This document shows, piece by piece, positions 7,701 through 15,216 of a DNA stretch of 32,648 bases. This DNA comes from Oceanobacillus bengalensis (GTDB lineage: Bacteria > Bacillota > Bacilli > Bacillales > Amphibacillaceae): contig NZ_RBZO01000038.1 in NCBI RefSeq assembly GCF_003628445.1, positions 1-32,648 on the forward strand. Reading direction: 5' to 3'. The position numbers and the translations under genes are program-made. The notes under the pieces are model-generated. The model was not told the origin of the DNA. It was given only the letters and a program-made list of their open reading frames with translations, and searched no databases. Within the stretch, counting starts at the first letter, position 1, and every line of letters starts with the position of its first letter.

Positions 7701-8432
7701 ATGGGATTATATATTAACCATAAACAACCATCTATTTATAAAAATAACAAGAATCTTTCCGAACCAAACCAAGGTATTTTTATAAAAAAGCCTATGGCAG
7801 AGATGATTGAGCAACAAAAGGACGTAAATCTTTCACTGCAAAAGTCATTTCATGGACTAAAAGGTTTATATGAAGCACAAGAGCAAAGACAATCAGTGAA
7901 GTGGAATGCATTTAATGAACAACTAACAGAATTAAAGGAAATGAATATAAAGCAGGAACAATTCGAAAAGCACGTGATAGAAGAACTGAAAAGATTAGAA
8001 ACAGAAAATATAAAAATACAATCCATATTGAAAGAAAATCGTTTATCTGAACAAGAGATGAAGGAAGTGCTAGCACACATGGGTAATACGCAACAAACAA
8101 TTGTAAATCAGTTGCAGGAGTATGGTAATTCAAATAACGAAATGATGGGAAAAATGGATAAGCAAATTACTACTCAAATGCAAATGGCTGACAAATTATC
8201 GTTACAGGAGCAAAATAATCAAGATGTGCTCAAGCGATTAGGTGATCAGGAGGCATTATCAGAGAAGATTAGTCGACAATTGGATTATTTCCGTTCCATC
8301 CTTTTTGAGAGAACGAGCTTTCTTTCTGAGAAAATTGAAGATGTATCCACCTTTGTGATGAATGCCATTTCGAAATCTGATGATTTGCAGAAAAATAGAA
8401 TTATTGTCCAAAAACAAAAGGCAAATAAATAA
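7701..8432 (+). CDS. Coiled-coil protein of unknown function
   Basis: 243-residue hydrophilic protein with no signal peptide or membrane segment. From about residue 30 to 220 it is rich in Glu, Lys, Gln and Leu with heptad-like spacing (for example QLTELKEMNIKQEQFEKHVI and EELKRLETENIKIQSILKE), which predicts long coiled coils. The C-terminal part (LDYFRSILFERTSFLSEKIE) is more hydrophobic and may be a docking helix. The ATG follows a near-perfect AAGGAGGGG. It is a single-gene unit between two strong terminators. No family is recognised; a structural, chemoreceptor-like or spore-associated scaffold is possible but unsupported. Confidence 0.78.
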   Translation: MGLYINHKQPSIYKNNKNLSEPNQGIFIKKPMAEMIEQQKDVNLSLQKSFHGLKGLYEAQEQRQSVKWNAFNEQLTELKEMNIKQEQFEKHVIEELKRLETENIKIQSILKENRLSEQEMKEVLAHMGNTQQTIVNQLQEYGNSNNEMMGKMDKQITTQMQMADKLSLQEQNNQDVLKRLGDQEALSEKISRQLDYFRSILFERTSFLSEKIEDVSTFVMNAISKSDDLQKNRIIVQKQKANK

Positions 8433-8473
8433 GTAGAAGAGAGCGATGGTTGGTATCGCTCTCTTCTACTTTT
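8432..8473 (+). terminator. Strong rho-independent terminator after the coiled-coil gene
   Basis: A perfect 16-bp stem, 8432-8447 with 8455-8470, flanks the loop GGTTGGT and ends in TTTT. The stem begins at the last base of the stop codon. Confidence 0.93.
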
Positions 8474-8554
8474 GTTCATCCTTTTTTGATAAGATAGGTA
8501 GTGATAGAATATACATATTAAATGCTAAAGGCTCTTTTTATATTGTTTGTTACT

Positions 8555-8768
8555 ATTTGTGTAAACTGTGGACTTCTTTAATCAGTGTTGTGTGAAGCAC
8601 GTCGTTCCAGAAACACAATTCGCGCACCTTAGGGCGGCTGCACTGAGCCTCCTCCGTGCTAACGCACTACGTAGTCTCACCTAGGCCTATGCGCCCGGAG
8701 CAATCCCGGACGGCGAGATTTGCTCCGATTTAAAATAACCTGAATTAAGTCAGTTCGAAGTTTATATC
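8555..8768. repeat. Dispersed imperfect-palindrome element, copy B
   Basis: This non-coding block fills most of the 370-bp gap before alr. Its right arm (8692-8765) matches copy A at 5799-5869. Its middle (about 8631-8688, around CGTGCTAACGCACTACG) is the reverse complement of the middle of copy C near 20315-20370. Left and right ends are again inverted versions of each other around TTAATCAG and CTGAATTAA. Copy B therefore links A and C as one mosaic family. Confidence 0.75.
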
Positions 8769-8838
8769 TTTTAGGTTACAAATTATATCTTTAAGACAGC
8801 CAATGCTAATTCAATTTTTCTCTAAGGAGAGATTTTTT

Positions 8839-10014
8839 ATGCAAAATGCTAGTTATCGTGATACATGGGTTGAAATTTCCTTAGATGCCATTCAAGCGAA
8901 TGTCAAAGCATTTAAAGATTGCATGCGTCCTAAAAGTAAGTTTATGGCAGTAGTTAAAGCAGATGGTTATGGACATGGTGCAGTTGAAGTTGGAAATGCT
9001 GCACTCCGAGCCGGTGCTGATTATTTAGCGGTCGCACTACTAGATGAGGCGATAGAACTTCGAAAGAAAGGTATCAAGTCACCCATCTTAGTTCTTGGGT
9101 ATACGGGATTGGTTTCTCCAACTGCTCTTATGGAAGCTATAAAAAATGACATTACATTAACGATTTTTACAGAGGATATTGCTAAACAAATTGTTAAGAC
9201 TGCAGTAGAGTTGGAACATTCTGTAAAAGTACATATAAAAATTGATAGTGGAATGAATCGGATTGGACTCAGGGATAAAGATGAGGTGCTCAAACTTACT
9301 CAATTACTTCAATCTAAATTTGTACAGATTGAGGGGATATATACGCATTTTTCAGATGCGGATAACCCAGATCCATCGTATACCTATAAACAATTTGAAG
9401 TATTTAAGGCTATTACTTCCTATTTGGAAGTGAATGGGATCCACATTCCAATAAAGCATTGCTGTAATAGTGCTGCAACGATCTCCTACCCTGAAATGCA
9501 TCTAGACATGGTTCGGGTAGGAATTAGTTTATACGGGTTATATCCTGATAATCATTTACGCGATAAAATTACGTTAAAACAGGCAATGAGCTTTAAAACC
9601 AAGGCGGTAATGATTAAAACCGTTGAGTCGGGAAATCCAATAAGCTATGGTTGTACATATACACCTTCTGAAAACGCGATTATTGCCACAATTCCAGTTG
9701 GTTATGCAGATGGCTTCTCGAGGTCTCTTTCTAATAAAGGTCATGTAACGGTAAATGGAAAAAGAGTTCCTATCGTTGGACGGATTTGCATGGATCAATC
9801 GATGATCGATATTACTACATTAAAAGAGGTTAATATGGATGATGAATTTGTCATATTTGGTGATTCTGGTGATGGTTTGATTCCTCTTTCGGAAATAGCT
9901 GATTTACTTGACACGATTCATTATGAAATTGTTTGCTTAATTGGAAAACGTGTTCCTAGAGTGTACATTCAAGGGGGACAAGTGGCCGTGGCACGAGGAT
10001 TGCTTTCGCGATAA
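8839..10014 (+). CDS. alr: Alanine racemase
   Basis: PLP-dependent racemase that makes D-alanine for peptidoglycan, and in spore formers also modulates germination. The 391-residue protein starts at ATG 8839, eight bases after AAGGAGA; an in-frame ATG at 8803 has no ribosome site. The PLP lysine is K40 in MAVVKADGYGHG and the opposing catalytic tyrosine is Y270 in ISYGCTYTPS. Other family stretches are KIDSGMNRIG, DMVRVGISLYG and VGRICMDQSMID. It is not followed by an ndoAI/ndoA (mazEF) pair, the usual neighbour of the main alr in Bacillus, so it may be a second paralog or a relocated copy. Confidence 0.95.
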   Translation: MQNASYRDTWVEISLDAIQANVKAFKDCMRPKSKFMAVVKADGYGHGAVEVGNAALRAGADYLAVALLDEAIELRKKGIKSPILVLGYTGLVSPTALMEAIKNDITLTIFTEDIAKQIVKTAVELEHSVKVHIKIDSGMNRIGLRDKDEVLKLTQLLQSKFVQIEGIYTHFSDADNPDPSYTYKQFEVFKAITSYLEVNGIHIPIKHCCNSAATISYPEMHLDMVRVGISLYGLYPDNHLRDKITLKQAMSFKTKAVMIKTVESGNPISYGCTYTPSENAIIATIPVGYADGFSRSLSNKGHVTVNGKRVPIVGRICMDQSMIDITTLKEVNMDDEFVIFGDSGDGLIPLSEIADLLDTIHYEIVCLIGKRVPRVYIQGGQVAVARGLLSR

Positions 10015-10037
10015 AAAGTATATGTTAAGGGATAGAA

Positions 10038-10062
10038 GAAAAACCCCCAGAGTTGGAGGTTT
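10038..10062 (-). terminator. Terminator of sspH, possibly shared with alr
   Basis: On the minus strand AAACCTCC pairs with GGGGGTTT (one wobble) around AACTCT, followed by TTTCTTC. It abuts the sspH stop codon. Confidence 0.6.
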
Positions 10063-10256
10063 CAATCGTTATTGTTAATGAGGTTTACTTCGTCTAAGCC
10101 ATGTAAATCCACAATTTGCTCGTGATCCATTTCATCTAGTGGAAATACGGTTGCTTCATGTTCGTTTACGTCTTTAATATAAACGGGTATACCACGGTAA
10201 TTAACATTAACCATTGTGATCGAGTCCAATATTTCCTGGGCACGTTTATTATCCAT
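10062..10256 (-). CDS. sspH: Small acid-soluble spore protein, SspH family
   Basis: 64-residue protein with the SspH pattern: MDNKRAQEILDS at the N-terminus, then VNVNYRGIPVYIKDVNEHEA, a short VFPLDEMD segment and an acidic tail. Minor SASPs of this family are packed in the forespore core. The ATG follows GGAGGAAATC. Upstream on the minus strand a GTATG...CATAAGGA arrangement with 15 bases between resembles a sigma-F/sigma-G promoter, which fits forespore expression, though the match is loose. A second family member lies at 14584-14763. Confidence 0.85.
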   Translation of the reverse strand: MDNKRAQEILDSITMVNVNYRGIPVYIKDVNEHEATVFPLDEMDHEQIVDLHGLDEVNLINNND

Positions 10257-10349
10257 GATTTCCTCCTTTTGGTGGCTGTAGTACTATATTTTGTATTCCT
10301 TATGTATTTATTCGGTTTGCATACAGCCAAAATCTTCTATTGAAAGATA

Positions 10350-10386
10350 TAAAAAAGGGCTTATGGAATACCCATAAAGCCCCTTA
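10350..10386 (-). terminator. Terminator of the coat-like gene
   Basis: Read on minus: AAGGGGCTTTATGG, loop, CCATAAGCCC, then a TTTTTT run. It lies just downstream of the stop at 10393. Confidence 0.85.
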
Positions 10387-10392
10387 TCGTAT

Positions 10393-10653
10393 TTAGAACC
10401 AAGGATTTCTCCTTTTACTGCCATTATTCCAATCAAAATCACCAGCAATGTCATCATATTTATGATGTTTTTCCTCATCAGAGGCACCACCTACATCTGA
10501 ACGTTTACAGTGGTGGTCATTATCGTTAACAATAACTTTATTTGCACGAATGACCACTTCATCAGCGTTAATAACGATTTCTCGATTATCGTTACAATTG
10601 GATACTCCAGCAACATCGTTATTATTATTGTTGTATCTTCGGTATCTTGGCAT
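10393..10653 (-). CDS. Asn-rich small protein, probably spore-associated
   Basis: 86-residue protein starting at ATG 10651-10653, seven bases after GGAGG; the open frame upstream is not used. It begins MPRYRRYNNNNNDVAGV, has a valine/isoleucine-rich middle (REIVINADEVVIRANKVIVN) and a hydrophilic C-terminus with NDNDHHCKRSD and a final RRNPWF. Two cysteines, an Asn run and a charged composition recall spore coat or crust proteins, and the neighbouring sspH supports a sporulation context. No named coat family is recognised, so the coat assignment is inference. Confidence 0.7.
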   Translation of the reverse strand: MPRYRRYNNNNNDVAGVSNCNDNREIVINADEVVIRANKVIVNDNDHHCKRSDVGGASDEEKHHKYDDIAGDFDWNNGSKRRNPWF

Positions 10654-10769
10654 GCATTCTCCTCCTTTCTTCCTGTTACTATAAGGTATGATTAGAAGTT
10701 CAGTGTGAATAGACAAACATACGGAAGATAATATAAATGTATCGTTGTCCATCAGTAGCAAAAGAAGAT

Positions 10770-10804
10770 ATAAAAAAGAGATGAGTATTCCCCCATCTCT
10801 TTGC
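10770..10804 (-). terminator. Terminator of the DUF1538-PII operon
   Basis: On the minus strand AAAGAGATG, loop GGGGAATACT, CATCTCTTT, then TTTTATA. It lies three bases past the PII gene stop. Confidence 0.87.
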
Positions 10805-10806
10805 TA

Positions 10807-11544
10807 CTATTGATTACTTTCCCATTTTTCATTAACCATTCGGTTTAGAATATGATTAATCCCAACGGTTTTTTCGACTTCAATTACAAAGGCAATCCCT
10901 TTTCCAGGTTGGTTTAATTCCCCATCTTCTTCAATCGACTTTAATACGTCACTCGTTTTATCCCTGCTAATTAGTGTTAACACAATTTCTTTCTCAGGTT
11001 CTATGGTAATATTAAATAGTTTTGCTTGTTCATGAATCCCTGTACCACGACCGTGTAGAATCGTACCACCTTCTGCACCAGCCTTCTTAGAAGCATCAAT
11101 TACCTTATCACTGTGGTCTTTATTTACAATCGTAATAATCAGGTCATATAACACTTTCTGTTCATCCATAATGTCATAAGCCCCCTCATTACTTAATTCA
11201 TCGTTATTCTCCTCAATTCCACTTCTATGTGAAATACCGCTGATTTTTTTTGTGTCAATTACAAAACCGATTCCTTGTTTTGGTTTATTTAAATGAACGG
11301 ATTCAACGATAGCATTCATTACATCCGGAAAGATGTTTGCTGGAACAACGGTTAAAATAATCTCCCGTTCACGCTCAACTGGAATGCCTAAGAAGTGGGT
11401 TTTGTCTTGTATCCGAAAGCCCTTCCCTAAAAGTGTAGTTCCACCTTGAGCACCCGATTTCTTAGAAGCTTGAATGACTTTCTTCGCTTTCTCTTTTCTA
11501 ACTATTGTCACGATCAGCTTCTGACCTGACTTGGTTTTTGTCAT
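10807..11544 (-). CDS. Double-lobed PII-like (GlnB/GlnK superfamily) regulator
   Basis: 245-residue cytoplasmic protein made of two homologous PII-type lobes (about residues 8-110 and 132-235). Each has the ferredoxin-like start (KLIVTIVRKEKAKKVIQASK; YDLIITIVNKDHSDKVIDAS), then GAQGGTTLLGKG or GAEGGTILHGRG entering a T-loop-like region. A strand before the B-loop (REIILTVVP; KEIVLTLIS) and a B-loop-like KQGIGFVID or GKGIAFVIE follow. PII proteins sense nucleotides and 2-oxoglutarate and gate transporters or enzymes. The classic uridylylated T-loop tyrosine is not evident. The gene overlaps the upstream DUF1538 gene by 47 bases, so co-translation and a physical partnership are likely. A strong terminator follows. 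The ligand is unknown. Confidence 0.85.
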   Translation of the reverse strand: MTKTKSGQKLIVTIVRKEKAKKVIQASKKSGAQGGTTLLGKGFRIQDKTHFLGIPVEREREIILTVVPANIFPDVMNAIVESVHLNKPKQGIGFVIDTKKISGISHRSGIEENNDELSNEGAYDIMDEQKVLYDLIITIVNKDHSDKVIDASKKAGAEGGTILHGRGTGIHEQAKLFNITIEPEKEIVLTLISRDKTSDVLKSIEEDGELNQPGKGIAFVIEVEKTVGINHILNRMVNEKWESNQ

Positions 11545-12265
11545 CCTGAGCCTTCTCCTTTCTGCTATAAAGGATTCCTAGTGTGAGAACAGATAAAATT
11601 GGAGCAAGTGCTACTAGAGCTACCATTCCAAAACCATCTAGAAGTGGATCGCTTCCCTCTGTTACGGAAGCGATTCCAACAAACAAAGCCAAAATAAACG
11701 TCGCGGTCATTGGACCTGTTGCCACACCACCTGAGTCAAATGCAATGGATGTAAACGTTTTTGACGTATATTTCACCATAACTAATGCGATTATATATCC
11801 TGGCAAGATAAAATACCATAGGGAAATGCCTAAAATGATTCGGACCATGGATAAAGCGATTGCTATACCTACTCCAATGGACAATGTGTAGAGAAGAACC
11901 TTTTGCGGAATGTATCCCCCAGAGGCTTCATCTACTTGGTGTAGTAACACACTCACCGCGGGCTCGGCAAAAATGGCGAAAAACCCTAGAATAAAACCAA
12001 TAATAATTAGTAAGCTTAGATTTACTGTTCCTAGTTTTTCCCCCATAAGTTCTCCAAATGGCATAAATCCAATATGTACCCCCTGTAAGAAAAAGGAAAG
12101 TCCTAGAAATGCAAGAAAAAAGCCAACTAAAATATTTTTGATCTTTTTAGTGGGAAGTTTGAGTAAAAAGATTTGAAATAAAATAAATAGAATAAGCAAA
12201 GGTGATAAGGCAGTCATTACTTCCATCATTGTTTCGCCAAAACCTTTAAATACGTGTAGGGTCAT
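11498..12265 (-). CDS. DUF1538 membrane protein, second of pair
   Basis: 255-residue integral membrane protein with about seven hydrophobic segments. Family signatures are VHIGFMPFGELMG (loop after the second segment), FAEPAVSVLLHQV, GVGIAIALSMVRI, IAFDSGGVATGPMTATFILA and DGFGMVALVALAPILSVL. The FDSGGVxTGP stretch is likely a re-entrant or substrate-facing element. ATG overlaps the previous gene's stop (ATGA). The C-terminus ends with a charged tail (YSRKEKAQDDKNQVRSEADR) that could contact the PII protein whose gene it overlaps. I recall a longer DUF1538 form in other bacteria in which both halves are fused; here the two are separate genes. Substrate and activity are not known. Confidence 0.85.
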   Translation of the reverse strand: MTLHVFKGFGETMMEVMTALSPLLILFILFQIFLLKLPTKKIKNILVGFFLAFLGLSFFLQGVHIGFMPFGELMGEKLGTVNLSLLIIIGFILGFFAIFAEPAVSVLLHQVDEASGGYIPQKVLLYTLSIGVGIAIALSMVRIILGISLWYFILPGYIIALVMVKYTSKTFTSIAFDSGGVATGPMTATFILALFVGIASVTEGSDPLLDGFGMVALVALAPILSVLTLGILYSRKEKAQDDKNQVRSEADRDNS

Positions 12266-12954
12266 CCGTAAATCACCCCCAATAGCAATACGGAAAGAAT
12301 CGGACCTATGGAAGCAAGAGCGATAAGCCCAAATCCATCGCTTGAGGCAGATTTCCCTTTCATTACACTGGCCACCCCAACACCTAAAGCCATAATAAAA
12401 GGAACAGTTAATGGTCCAGTTGTTACACCACCAGAATCAAAGGAAATCGGAACGTACGCCTGAGGAGTAAAAGCAGCTAAAAGAAAGATGAGACCGTAAC
12501 CAACTGTTAATAGATAGACGATATTAATATTAAATATTATGCGTACCATTGCAAGTGCAACAAAGATACCTACACCAAGTGCTACAGAAAGAATAAGAAT
12601 ACTTTTCGGAATTGCACCAGCTGATACCTGTTCAACCTGTGTAGAAAGGACACGTACATCTGGTTCAGCGAAGGTAACGACCAGACCTAATAAGAATCCG
12701 AAGAAAATGATAACCCACAGTTTCTTAGTTTTTGGTAATGCAGCTCCAATCATCTCACCAACAGGCAGTAGTCCAATATTGACGCCTAATAAAAAGAGAA
12801 TCAGTCCAACTCCTACGAAAAGAACACCAATTAAAAACTGTAAAAATGTTTCCATAGGAAGCCATATTAATGTAAATTGCAGTACAGTAATGACAATTGT
12901 GATGGGTAGAATAGACTTCACCACTTCAAGTACCGTGTCTTTAATATTGTCCAT
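12262..12954 (-). CDS. DUF1538 membrane protein, first of pair
   Basis: 230-residue membrane protein, paralogous to the next gene. The same signatures occur in the same order: VNIGLLPVGEMIG, FAEPDVRVLSTQV, GVGIFVALAMVRI, ISFDSGGVTTGPLTVPFIMA and DGFGLIALASIGPILSVL. The repeated half-size architecture suggests a heterodimer or pseudo-symmetric assembly. ATG at 12954 follows AGGTGGTG. It is the first gene of a three-gene operon. The 256-bp gap upstream to the divergent FMN reductase gene contains the reductase promoter region but no strong promoter that I can assign to this operon. Function is unknown; a PII-regulated transporter or channel is inference from context. Confidence 0.85.
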   Translation of the reverse strand: MDNIKDTVLEVVKSILPITIVITVLQFTLIWLPMETFLQFLIGVLFVGVGLILFLLGVNIGLLPVGEMIGAALPKTKKLWVIIFFGFLLGLVVTFAEPDVRVLSTQVEQVSAGAIPKSILILSVALGVGIFVALAMVRIIFNINIVYLLTVGYGLIFLLAAFTPQAYVPISFDSGGVTTGPLTVPFIMALGVGVASVMKGKSASSDGFGLIALASIGPILSVLLLGVIYG

Positions 12955-13099
12955 AGCACACCACCTTTATTTGTATATATTTAATTTTATATGAAATTTC
13001 AGAATTTGTATATTATGTTGCAATTAAATTGTTATTAGGTCCGTATTCTTTATTGTTAATTACTTAAAGTAAGTTTATAATAAAAAAGAATTAAATATG

Positions 13100-13189
13100 T
13101 TGCAATAACGAAAAAAGGATGTTATATTTATATTAAATTCAAGTATATTGAATTAAAATCAAAAGAGCACTTGTATCTTTAGGTACAAG
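13100..13189 (+). promoter_or_regulatory. Promoter and two palindromes upstream of the FMN reductase pair
   Basis: A promoter is readable: -35 TTGCAA at 13100-13105, 17 bases, -10 TATATT at 13123-13128. A palindrome AATTCAA-GTATA-TTGAATT (13136-13154) covers the start-site region. A second, CTTGTA-N8-TACAAG (13170-13189), sits in the leader 21 bp before the start codon. Both could be operators; the second could also form an RNA hairpin. Confidence 0.6.
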
Positions 13190-13210
13190 AAATAATAGGG
13201 GGAAATAAAT

Positions 13211-13777
13211 TTGTTAAAAATAGGTATTGTTTTAGGTAGTGTACGTCAAGGTCGTAATGCGGAAGCAGTAGCAAACTGGACTTTAGACTTTGCAAATAAA
13301 CGCAATGATGCTGATGTAGAATATGAAATTGTAGACCTTGCTAACTATGACCTTCCATTTTTAGGTGCTGCGTTACCAGAAGATAGACAGGCTGCAGCTG
13401 AAACAGCAATTAAAGGTTGGTCTGAAAAAATGGCTTCATTTGATGGCTATATCTTTATTGCTCCTGAATATAACCATGCTGTAGGTGGTGCATTGAAGAA
13501 TGCACTAGACTACTTAAATCCCGAGTTAAACAACAAAGCAGCTGGTTTCGTTGGATATGGTAGCTTAGGTGGAACACGTGCACATGAAAACCTACGCTTA
13601 ATTTTAGGTGAGTTACAAGTTGCAGACGTTCGTACTGCAGTAACATTCTCACTAATGTCTGATTTTGAAAACATGAGTGTATTTAAACCTGCTGAATACC
13701 ACGCAGCAAATGCTGACCAAATGCTTGACCAAGTTATTGCTTGGAGTGGCGCGTTAAAAACTGTACGTGAAAAATAA
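13211..13777 (+). CDS. NADPH-dependent FMN reductase family protein (copy 1)
   Basis: 188-residue flavodoxin-fold oxidoreductase. The FMN-binding phosphate loop is the GSVRQGRNAEAVANW stretch near the N-terminus, and PEYNHAVGGALKNALDYL (about residues 83-100) is the typical isoalloxazine-binding motif of the FMN_red/azoreductase group. Such enzymes reduce quinones, azo compounds or other electrophiles. The start is TTG at 13211 after GGGGG with eight bases of spacing; no better start exists. A close paralog follows 21 bp downstream. Two palindromes in the leader suggest control by a redox or electrophile regulator. The physiological substrate cannot be read. Confidence 0.88.
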   Translation: MLKIGIVLGSVRQGRNAEAVANWTLDFANKRNDADVEYEIVDLANYDLPFLGAALPEDRQAAAETAIKGWSEKMASFDGYIFIAPEYNHAVGGALKNALDYLNPELNNKAAGFVGYGSLGGTRAHENLRLILGELQVADVRTAVTFSLMSDFENMSVFKPAEYHAANADQMLDQVIAWSGALKTVREK

Positions 13778-13798
13778 AAGAAATGAAAGTGGTGTACC

Positions 13799-14425
13799 AT
13801 GGGATTTCTAAATAAATTATTTGGTAAGTCTGTGAAAGAGGAAGAAACAGTTGTAGAGGATACATTAAAGATTGGTATTGTTGTCGGTAGTGTACGCGCG
13901 GGGCGTAATGCTGAAGCGGTAGCAACCTGGACATATGATTTCGCTACGAAACGTAATGATGCAAATGTGGAATATGAAATTGTAGATCTTGCTGATTATC
14001 ATTTACCATTACTTGGTGCAGCTTTATCCGAAGAGACACAAGTAGAAGCTGAAACGGCGATTAAAGGATGGTCTGAGAAGATGGCCTCATATGATGGCTA
14101 TATCTTTGTTACACCTGAATATAATCATGCTGTAGGTGGGGCGTTGAAAAATGCTTTAGACTACCTGAAATCCGAAGTTGAAAATAAAGTGGCTGGATTT
14201 GTTGGATATGGTAGCTTAGGTGGGGCTCGTGCACACGAAAACCTACGTCTAATTTTAGGCGAGCTACAGGTTGCAGACGTGCGTACTGCAGTAACATTCT
14301 CTCTAATGTCTGACTTTGAAAACATGAGTGAATTCAAACCAGCAGATTATCATGAAGCAAATGCTAACCAAATGTTAGACCAAGTAATCGCTTGGGGTAA
14401 AGCGTTTAAAGAACTTCGAAAATAA
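13799..14425 (+). CDS. NADPH-dependent FMN reductase family protein (copy 2)
   Basis: 208-residue paralog of the preceding gene, carrying the same GSVRAGRNAEAVATW loop and PEYNHAVGGALKNALDYL motif. It differs by an extra N-terminal segment of about 20 residues, MGFLNKLFGKSVKEEE, which looks like a short amphipathic helix and could bring the enzyme to the membrane or to a partner. The two genes are close over their whole length. In the segment around 14240-14330 nucleotide differences from copy 1 are few and silent, indicating a recent duplication, gene conversion or strong constraint. It lies in one operon with copy 1 and ends in a clear terminator. Confidence 0.88.
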   Translation: MGFLNKLFGKSVKEEETVVEDTLKIGIVVGSVRAGRNAEAVATWTYDFATKRNDANVEYEIVDLADYHLPLLGAALSEETQVEAETAIKGWSEKMASYDGYIFVTPEYNHAVGGALKNALDYLKSEVENKVAGFVGYGSLGGARAHENLRLILGELQVADVRTAVTFSLMSDFENMSEFKPADYHEANANQMLDQVIAWGKAFKELRK

Positions 14426-14431
14426 TAATTG

Positions 14432-14465
14432 ATAGGCAGCTGGTTTTACTGGCTGCCTATTTTGA
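14432..14465 (+). terminator. Terminator of the FMN reductase pair
   Basis: ATAGGCAGC and GCTGCCTAT form a perfect 9-bp stem around an 11-base loop, followed by TTTTGATT. Confidence 0.88.
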
Positions 14466-14583
14466 TTGGGTTGCATTGGAATTCAGGGGCATTACATTGC
14501 AAGCGTCCTAAGACCAAAAGGAAGTATTTCATTTACGAATCTAAAGAAAGTACAGCAAAAAGGACACTTTCTTGTCTTAATGA

Positions 14584-14763
14584 TCAGAATTCATGTAGGT
14601 TGGATATTTCAACATCATATTCACTGTTCAAATTATCAAGAGGGAAGACGCGTGCAACTTCTTTTTGCTCGTCAATTTGGTTAATATAAACGGGTTTTCC
14701 ATTGTAGTTAACGGGGATTAATTTATGTGACTGAATAATTTGCTTTACCCTATCTTTTTCCAT
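14584..14763 (-). CDS. Second SspH-family small spore protein
   Basis: A 59-residue frame on the minus strand, below usual ORF-length cut-offs. It starts MEKDRVKQIIQSHKLIPVNY, continues with NGKPVYINQIDEQKEVARVF and PLDNLNSEYD, and ends NLHEF. It aligns throughout with the SspH family (KRAQ.I...I.V.YNG.PVYI..V.E....R.YPLD) and with the gene at 10062-10256. It is closer to the canonical family pattern than that copy. The ATG at 14761-14763 follows GGAGGTTGTTAG. Expected role: minor spore-core DNA-associated protein. Confidence 0.85.
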   Translation of the reverse strand: MEKDRVKQIIQSHKLIPVNYNGKPVYINQIDEQKEVARVFPLDNLNSEYDVEISNLHEF

Positions 14764-14878
14764 CTAACAACCTCCATATTTATGTAGACATTGCAATTAA
14801 GCAGCTTGTTAACTATTTTTTCCACTAGATTTTGAATCATACAAGTAAATTAGTAATAAAGTGTGAACATTACTATTT

Positions 14879-14916
14879 AAAAGGCAGGAGCAATCGTTCG
14901 ATTGCCCCTGCCTTTT
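14879..14916. terminator. Bidirectional hairpin terminator between the two tiny genes
   Basis: AAAAGGCAGG.GCAATC, loop GTTC, GATTGC.CCTGCCTTTT. Read on minus it lies just after the stop at 14932. Confidence 0.82.
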
Positions 14917-14931
14917 CATGTGCCACATATT

Positions 14932-15051
14932 CTAATGTTTTTTGTTTGGTAAGACCTGATCTGGATGGCCTTTTCCCTGACTTTTCTTATTTTTTAAATC
15001 TTTTCTTTGATTTTCTTTTACCTTTTCAACGAATTCGTGTGTGTTGTCCAT
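14932..15051 (-). CDS. 39-residue protein, DUF4023-like
   Basis: Short minus-strand gene: MDNTHEFVEKVKENQRKDLK then a basic stretch NKKSQGKGHPDQVLPNKKH. The THEFVEK start and the GKGxPxxxLPNK end match my memory of the DUF4023 family of tiny Bacillaceae proteins, function unknown. The ATG at 15049-15051 follows AAGGAGGACACATAC, a strong site, and a clear hairpin terminator lies downstream, which together support a real gene despite its size. It is convergent with nothing and divergent from the HAD phosphatase gene. Confidence 0.72.
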   Translation of the reverse strand: MDNTHEFVEKVKENQRKDLKNKKSQGKGHPDQVLPNKKH

Positions 15052-15216
15052 GTATGTGTCCTCCTTATATATTACATTTAATCTTTAGTTTAACCATTGC
15101 CACTATAAAAATGTAAAAAGTTAGTTTACACCCTCGATTTCCTCCTTTTTACTATTAAAATAAGTTAATTATAAATTACAGGAAATGGAAACAATGTATA
15201 GGAAGAGGGTGAGCAT

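Noticed and set aside
14429..14689. 86- and 72-codon plus-strand frames after the FMN reductase pair
   Set aside because: They overlap the terminator and lie opposite the SspH-like gene, which has better signals and a family match.
14832..15116. 94-codon plus-strand frame
   Set aside because: It crosses the hairpin terminator and is antisense to the 39-residue gene, which has a strong ribosome site.
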